From Anastatus disparis (taxonomy: Eukaryota > Arthropoda > Insecta > Hymenoptera > Eupelmidae), in assembly GCA_017163975.1 (NCBI GenBank), contig JAFFSR010000370.1, forward strand, positions 2,232,001-2,296,000: a stretch of 64,000 nt of DNA. Direction: 5' to 3'. The stretch's first letter is position 1. The number at the start of each line of letters is the position of its first letter. The notes beneath the pieces are model-generated. The model had not been told where the DNA came from, searched no databases, and was given only the letters and a program-made list of their open reading frames with translations. The position numbers and the translations under genes were made by a program. Below, in pieces: positions 57,881 through 64,000 of this stretch.

Positions 57881-57898
57881 ATACTCCCCCTCTTTTTT
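57881..57898 (-). promoter_or_regulatory. Polypurine tract of Ty3/Gypsy element
   Basis: On the - strand AAAAAAGAGGGGGAGTAT, directly before the LTR start. Confidence 0.85.
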
Positions 57899-59274
57899 AA
57901 AGTTTTTTATGTGTATTACAATTGTTTCAATTATTCTTGCAGTATCCTGATCAAACATACTTCATACTTGTACTTACGTACTCTCACTCATTCCGTGTGT
58001 ACTACAGATTTATTTTTATCTGACTCCATACAAAACATTTTAACTTTTTTAGATATTACTATCTGTAGTTACCTTTCAATACGCACTTAATACAGCACCG
58101 TTTGTCCTTAATTGCACTTTTTACATTTAGACTGTGCTTACTTGCACTAAAAAATATAAGTTACTATGTGCTTAATTGCACTTTTTACATTTAGACTGTG
58201 CTTAATTGCACTAAAACATATAAGTTACTATGTGCTTAATTGCACTTACATTTGACTGTGTGGTTAATTACACTTGTATATATTATTGTCGCGCTATTTG
58301 CACTAAATTATTTTTGTACACATTAAATGCAATTCGTCTATTTTTAATATATAAAAAATACTATAATTACATGCGTTCGATACGCTCAGTCTCATACTTT
58401 GATACATTATTATTTGATGCGTTTTATATTTAACATTTCATGAGAATATATGTTACTCATTTATATGAATCGTTATATAGATACGCTTAATGCGTTGTTA
58501 AAAGCAAAACATAGATAATTTTTATTTACATAATGGGTGTATTTTACACGCTTACATAAAATAGACACTCCTTCACTGTGCAACCATGTCTTGCATGCGC
58601 TGGATGCGCTGATAATTTTCATACCTGACTTTACGTTAGATATTAATACTGAATAATACATGCATAAGGAAAAATAAAAGGTATAATATTTACAACGCAT
58701 GATTGCACGTCATACAAAATATAACACATTCACTCATGCACTCACACATTCGTGACACTTCATTGCACTGAGTGTATGTCTTTCTTCGTGTTCTGCAGGC
58801 TCTTTGGAAAGTTGTAAATACAGACTTCCTTGACTGGCAGGTCGTTAACGAACGTGGTGGGCGTGCGATGCTCCACTTGTTCGTACGTTGTCATCATGTT
58901 ACACTGCGCCGTTCATCACAGTGCATTTTCACGGTTGCAATTACTCCTTGAATTTCCCAAAACCATCCTCTGCCAGTCTAAATTTATGTTTGATACGACG
59001 AGAGATGTGATCCTTGATTGGATTATCACTTGCATCGCTGCAGAACACAAAGCTCTAAAATGAGATAGGAAGAACACTAATGTTTATTAGAAATGGGTTA
59101 ACAATGGGTGTTCCCAGGAATGGGACAGCTGTCCAATGAGAGCACACCAAGGTTACCTGAATAAAACAGAAAAAACAAAATATTAATACAGAAAAAAAAA
59201 GGTATACATATACATTTGAATACATTAATACATACATCATACGATACAATCAGTGTTACATCCTTGCTCATATA
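57899..59274 (-). other. Long 3' non-coding region of Ty3/Gypsy element
   Basis: About 1.4 kb between the pol stop and the PPT, with no env-like frame. A ~64-bp unit containing TGTGCTTAATTGCACTT, ACATTTAGACTG and ATATAAGTTACTA is repeated about 2.5 times at 58108-58275. It is unusually long for an element without env. Confidence 0.55.
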
Positions 59275-61494
59275 TCATTCATTCTTTAATTTTTTATGAC
59301 TCTTAAAACTATTTACAAAAGCGGGCGGAGCATGGTTCCCTACATTAGCGCTAAGGTCGAACCTAACTAATTTTTTACTCGCAGTTTTCCTAACGCGATC
59401 GTCTCTTAGAATACTACTTATATTGATGCTATCGGTTCTTTTTCTCCTTTTTAAGATGTTGGGTATAAACCTATCTTTTTTTGGCTTATGAGGGACAGCG
59501 TTTGTGTGCTCTATGCTCCTGCCTTTGTTGCTCTGTGGTGCATTCGTAGCATCCGGCTGGCTGACAACTATCTGTTCGTCTGGGTGACGGTCTTGTGGGT
59601 CTAACTCAGCCGGAGATACCTCGTCTGGTGGATTGACGTCGTCAAAGGTTACATTTAACCATTCATCGTGAGCGACTTGCACATCTTCATCGCTACGATG
59701 TACTTCCACCTCTGTGCGCGTTTGTTCGCCTTGAGCAACGTTGCATGGGGCATCATTGTCATGTGATGGTGGCGTGGGCAGACATTCTTCGTCTATTGGT
59801 CTTTCTTGTGCTGGTTGCTCGGCTGGCGTCAGTTGTTCTTCACTTCTTAAAAAGAAGGCTGGTTTCAATCTATCTACCGATACAACCACGTTTCTGCCAT
59901 TTTTCTCTATAGTATAATTCCTACCACCATCGTGCCTTGCTATTACCTTGTGAGGCCCTGAATACGGGTGTGTGAGGGGTGGTTTGACCGCCTTTATTCT
60001 CTCGAACACATGGGTGCAGCAATTTAGCTCTTTAAATACAAAAGGTTTGATTGCGCAATGATGTGCAGCGGGTACTGGCTTAATTTGCCTTATGTACTCC
60101 TTGAATTCCACGAGAAATTCGCTCGAATCGTGTGCACTGATCTCCCGAAACTCACAGAGATCACCCGGTACAGTTAATGTTGTACCATATAAGAATTCGG
60201 CTGGACTCGCCCCTGTATCCAATCTTAGGCGGGTGCGCAGGCCAAGCATTACTGTAGGCAAGACCCTGGTCCATTCTGCCGTTTCTGTGTGACACATGAT
60301 TGCGGCTTTAAGATCCCGGTGCCATCTCTCTACGATGCCGTTGGAGGCTGGGTGATATGGAGTTGTTCTGATTTTCTTACACCCGATGTAGTTTAACAAC
60401 TGTTTAAACAGTTGAGCCTCAAATTGCCTTCCTTGGTCACTTGTTATGATGACTGGTGCGCCAAATCTCGCCACCCAATTATCATAAAAAGCGCGTGCAA
60501 CTGTGGGGGCGGATACATCTTGCAGCGGAACTGCCTCTGGCCATCTTGAAAACCTGTCTATCATTGACAGAATGTATCTGTATCCTTCACATGATGGTAG
60601 TGGGCCCACGAGATCCACATGAACATGGGTAAAACGAGCATCTGGCTCAGCGAACTTGGAAGGCAAAAACTTATTTTCTCGAGAGATTTTAGATCTTTGG
60701 CACTCAATGCACGCCTTGCACCATGCTGCCACCTCCTGGTTCATCTTGGGCCATACATACTGTTGTCTAATCAGCTTAGCTGTTACTTTGCCCGATGGAT
60801 GTGAGTTCTGATTGTGGAACAAGTTAATTACGTCCTGTCTTAGTTCTTTTGGAACGTAAGGACGGAAAACCTGATCCACCAACTCTACATACAGGAAGGT
60901 CTTACCAGCTCCCCACTGCAGCTTAATTAACTTGAGAGGGTGAGTAGGATTCTCCAAAATCATCTTTAGTTCTTCATCCTCTAGCTGCTTCTTTGCTAAC
61001 TCCTCTAGGGAGAAAAGCGTAGGAAATCTTACATCCTCAATCCTTGATAAGGAGTCTGCCACGGCGTTATCTTGTCCTGGCAAGTAGCATATCTCGGTGT
61101 TAAATTCAGCTATATACGATAGCCTTCTGCCGCGGATTGCAGGACAATCCTCTGCATTTTGTGCAAGCACATATACGAGCGGTTTATGGTCTGTATATAT
61201 TTTAAACACACGACCCTCGAGATAATATCTAAAATACTTAAGTGCTTCGTATATGGCCGATAACTCCTTATCTAAGACGCAATAATTTCTCTGAGCAGGC
61301 GTGAATTTTTTTGAAAAGAAAGCTAATGGTTGCCATACATCCTTCACTAGCTGTTCAAGTGATGCCCCCATCGCGAAATTCGATGCATCCGTTACAACTC
61401 TTACCTCTGCATTCTCTGCAGGAAATGCTAAAAACGCCACTTCGGCTAATTCTTTTTTGTTTGTTCGAACGCGTCTTCTGCCTCTTTTGTCCAT
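59275..61494 (-). pseudogene. Ty3/Gypsy pol, RNase H-integrase part (downstream of frameshift)
   Basis: 739 codons; the ATG at 61494 is a by-product of the frameshift and the true frame joins from 61446-62849. RNase H starts with VVTDASNFAMGASL, with LDKELSAIYEAL and YTDHKPLVYVL (residues ~33-150). The integrase zinc site is H227, H232, C262 and C265 in HNQNSHPSG...CKACIEC. Catalytic D294 (VDLVGPL), D353 (TSDQGRQFE) and E389 (NGIVERWH) give a D-D-35-E. A GPHKVIARH...VSVDRLKPAFF module (about 513-547) follows, then an acidic linker and a basic tail. All integrase residues are intact. Confidence 0.88.
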
Positions 61495-62849
61495 TCCACT
61501 GGACGTTTATCTTTCCTTTTGATGTCACTGATAAGTGCATTCAGATGACGTTGTGTTTCGGCTGCGCGCGGTAGACATTTTCTATAAAAATTTATCATGC
61601 CGAGATACCTGCGCATATCATCCTTAGTTACCGGCTTCGGAAATTCTATAATGGCTTTAACCTTACTTGGGTCTGGGCGAAACCCTTCACCGCTTACTTG
61701 ATGTCCAAGGAATATTAACTCCGACACGCCAAACTTGCACTTCTCTACGTTGAGACGTAAGTGAAATTTTGCCAATCTCTCAAATACGATCTTCAGGTGA
61801 TCCTCGTGCTCCTCTTGTGATGAAGATGCAACGAGAATGTCATCCACGAACGCGAATGCAAAGTCCAAATCTCCCAGGGCGAGATTTACATACCGCTGGA
61901 AGGTCTGAGCGGCGTTACGGAACCCGAACGTCATTACAAGATACTCGAAGAGCCCGAAAGGCGTCACAACCGCCGTTTTGGGTACGTCCTCCGGAAGGAT
62001 CGGTATTTGCAAGAACGCCTGTTCGAGATCCAGAGCGGAGAATATTCTTTTACCGTGCAAATTGCTTGTAAAATCGTGTAAATGCGGTAGGGGGTATCTG
62101 TCAGGAACCGTAACGTTATTTAATTTGCGATAATCGCCGCAAATACGCCAGCTGCCATCCTTCTTGGGTACCATATGGATGGGTGTAGCCCACGGACTTT
62201 TTGAAGGTCTACAAATTCCCTCCTTTACCCATTTCTCAAATGCCTTTTTGGCGGCCTTTAGCTTCTCTGGTGGAAGTCTTCGTGGCCTCTGAGCGACAGG
62301 AGGTCCCGTCGTCTTAATATAGTGGTATACGCCCCTGTGTTTTGCTGGCAAGGGATCTTCTATACCGATTATCGAAGGATATTGGCTTAACAGCTTGGCA
62401 TATTTATTACCTGGGTCCACGATTGATACCTGTATCAGCGTTGCGGTTTTATTAAAACCTTTAACGGACTCTTGCGTTTCACCATCCACCAGTCTCCGTC
62501 TCGTGAGATCAGGTAGTAAATGGTATTCTTTTAGCATGTCACCGCCTAAAATTGCGTATGGCACGTCCGCCGCGATAAACGTCCAGGCAAATCGTTTATT
62601 CTTGAACCCTAGGTCTAATTGCATATGTACGGTACCGTATGTAGATATACGTGTGTTATTTGCAGCGTATAATTGGAACCTGACAGGTTTTTCACTTTGT
62701 CCTTCACTTTTGGGAACAAGTGACACTTCCGCGCCTGAATCTATCAAAAATGTTTTTCCCGAAGCTCTATCTTTAATATGGAGACGAATTGACTCGATAC
62801 CGGACGCGCACGCCTCGTCTACGCGCCGGTTTTGGAGTTTAACGGTTGA
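61446..62849 (-). pseudogene. Ty3/Gypsy pol, protease-RT part (upstream of frameshift)
   Basis: The frame opens at 62849, overlapping the gag end (62819) by about 30 bp in the -1 frame, so there is no own start. The protease has [14 protein letters not shown] and [10 protein letters not shown] follows: [35 protein letters not shown], and the catalytic FVDD (about residues 300-303 from 62747), then [19 protein letters not shown] and the thumb [12 protein letters not shown]. It ends in a frameshift at EDAFEQTKK near 61450-61490, at a TTCTTTTTTGTTTG tract, where the RNase H frame takes over. Apart from this the enzyme looks complete. Confidence 0.88.
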
Positions 62850-64000
62850 TTATCCGTTTTATTTCCTGTCATCGGACCCTTAGCGTCATCTCCTGCCTTA
62901 TAGCTATGACGTCTTTTAATCTTTATACTTTTATCGTCTGAGTTTTTCCATGCGCAGGGCTTTATACATCTATAAGCGTTAATACCGAATCTAGCATGAT
63001 ATCTACATAGCTTACTCGCGGATCTACTTCTATTTCTATTTCCATCTTCACGGCTACGAGATCTTGGACGTCTTTCGTTGTCATAATTACGTCTTCTACC
63101 TAGCTGTTCCCTAACTACGGCTTCTATTCTTGCGATCTCCTCCGCGCTATCTTTTACTTCCTCGACTGCGCTTATTCCTTTTTCACTTTCTAACAAATTT
63201 TTATGAATCTCGTCCGCGTGTCTAACGAGCAGCGCCTCATCTGTATCTGGGCCATGTCCGGCCATATAATGCTTAATGGATGGTGGGAGGTTATATCTCC
63301 AAGCTTCCAACACCATCTGTCGCGGAACTCGGTCTTTAGCTATGTTTAACATCTCACTTAAAAACAACGAGGGTTTTTTGTCTCCCATTTTGAAACCAGC
63401 GAAAAGGATTTTAAACTCGCTTTCGGCGGATCTACCATATTTTTCCAATAAATGTTTCTTCAATCCTTGATATCTCTGCCCCGGCAGCAGTAATTTTGTT
63501 ATTTCGGCCGTATCATAAATTACGCTTTTGTCCAAGTTTGTAATCAACGCGTAGAATCTCGCGCTATCGTCAATTGGTTCAAAGGCGCTAATCTGGCTTT
63601 CGAAAATACTAAACCACGTATCCGGGTCGTGTTGCCAAAATGGAAAGTTAATGCTTTTAATATTATGATGATAACTGCCGCCACCTACGCCCGGTGCAGG
63701 TGTGGGGACTCTCCCATTATTTTCTATTGCGTCTACGCGCCTATGGTTATCCGTTGTCGGTGTGGGTAAAACCTTACCTCCCGTCGGTACGTTACCGACC
63801 ACCGTTGGGTGACCCTCAGGGTAGGGTTGCGTAGGGTTTCGCATGGCTGTATTCGCTTTTAATGCGTTAATTTCACAACGCATTTGCTCGATCATTTTAT
63901 CGCGTTCCTCTAGTTTCGCGAACAGAACTCTATTATCTTCTTCGTATTTATCGCGTAACTGGTACATTCTGTCACGGTATGCTTTGTCTTGTGCTTTTAA
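62819..64000 (-). CDS. Ty3/Gypsy gag, CHCC type (runs off the window)
   Basis: Open from 62819 (TAG) to the window edge; the ATG at 63967 may not be the start, since the frame continues upstream. An N-terminal coiled coil ([20 protein letters not shown]) is followed by a capsid-type helical region ([19 protein letters not shown] to [10 protein letters not shown]). A basic Arg/Ser tract ends in [18 protein letters not shown], i.e. C-x2-H-x9-C-x3-C. That CHCC arrangement in place of CCHC is a mark of the CsRn1 group of Ty3/Gypsy elements. Gag assembles the particle; pol is made by frameshift. Confidence 0.82.
   Translation of the reverse strand, partial: LKAQDKAYRDRMYQLRDKYEEDNRVLFAKLEERDKMIEQMRCEINALKANTAMRNPTQPYPEGHPTVVGNVPTGGKVLPTPTTDNHRRVDAIENNGRVPTPAPGVGGGSYHHNIKSINFPFWQHDPDTWFSIFESQISAFEPIDDSARFYALITNLDKSVIYDTAEITKLLLPGQRYQGLKKHLLEKYGRSAESEFKILFAGFKMGDKKPSLFLSEMLNIAKDRVPRQMVLEAWRYNLPPSIKHYMAGHGPDTDEALLVRHADEIHKNLLESEKGISAVEEVKDSAEEIARIEAVVREQLGRRRNYDNERRPRSRSREDGNRNRSRSASKLCRYHARFGINAYRCIKPCAWKNSDDKSIKIKRRHSYKAGDDAKGPMTGNKTDNQPLNSKTGA
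62837..62843 (-). promoter_or_regulatory. Candidate -1 frameshift heptamer G TTA AAC
   Basis: On the - strand GTTAAAC lies in the gag frame as G TTA AAC, inside the ~30-bp gag-pol overlap (62849-62819), and pol is in the -1 frame. GUUAAAC is known as a -1 frameshift heptamer in arteriviruses. A downstream stimulatory structure was not evaluated. Confidence 0.5.

Noticed and set aside
59055..59249. - strand hydrophobic 64-codon frame as env fragment
   Set aside because: Too short, no signal peptide or fusion motif, and the region is otherwise non-coding.

Overview
This window is AT-rich, repeat-dominated eukaryotic DNA, almost certainly from an insect. The combination of BEL/Pao, CR1-like (PHD/FP-domain ORF1), I-like, Ty3/Gypsy with a CHCC-type gag, Tc1-like MITEs and Maverick/Polinton remnants is typical of insect genomes. 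A hymenopteran is my guess, not something the sequence proves. I found no convincing host protein-coding gene. Every long reading frame belongs to a mobile element.

Layout. 1-4030: AT-rich DNA with foldback elements nested in each other, a long hairpin and a Tc1-like MITE. 4215-10660: decayed Maverick/Polinton genes: a + strand protein-primed DNA polymerase (PolB1), a small conserved ORF, and on the - strand an integrase, structural-type genes and a packaging ATPase. A second, different - strand polymerase (PolB2, about 20.6 kb back to 10.5 kb) is cut in two by a gag-only LTR retrotransposon (10661-16430) and by a second Tc1-like MITE (18724-19642). 20.8-22.7 kb: two more foldbacks, a TTAA MITE and a tRNA-like SINE.

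23.2-42.75 kb is a nested stack. A TA-flanked foldback (23249-42747) was hit by an I-like non-LTR retrotransposon (about 23386-34884). A CR1-like element on the opposite strand (28483-34746) lies in the 3'UTR of that element and is itself hit by a TTAA MITE (33054-33482). The same foldback was hit separately by a young BEL/Pao element (35475-42152; 487-bp LTRs, about four mismatches, TSD AATTC), whose long polyprotein lacks the RNase H region.

42.6-57.6 kb has no genes. It holds an inverted duplication, a ~162-bp satellite array, a GGGTAA-ended foldback, pieces of LTR elements with TGGCGC primer-binding sites, a SINE copy, hairpins and microsatellites. 57586-64000 is most of a Ty3/Gypsy element on the - strand (3' LTR, PPT, pol with one frameshift, gag running off the window). 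It has a candidate -1 frameshift heptamer in the gag-pol overlap.

The least explained signal is a set of foldback elements with similar ends (CCCTA..., or CACNGAGAAA... at TA). Each is filled with many degenerate copies of its own short word, often self-complementary (AAACGTTT; AAACTGTTT; CATGAGATCTCATG; TTAGTACA). All domain assignments are by eye; no searches were run.
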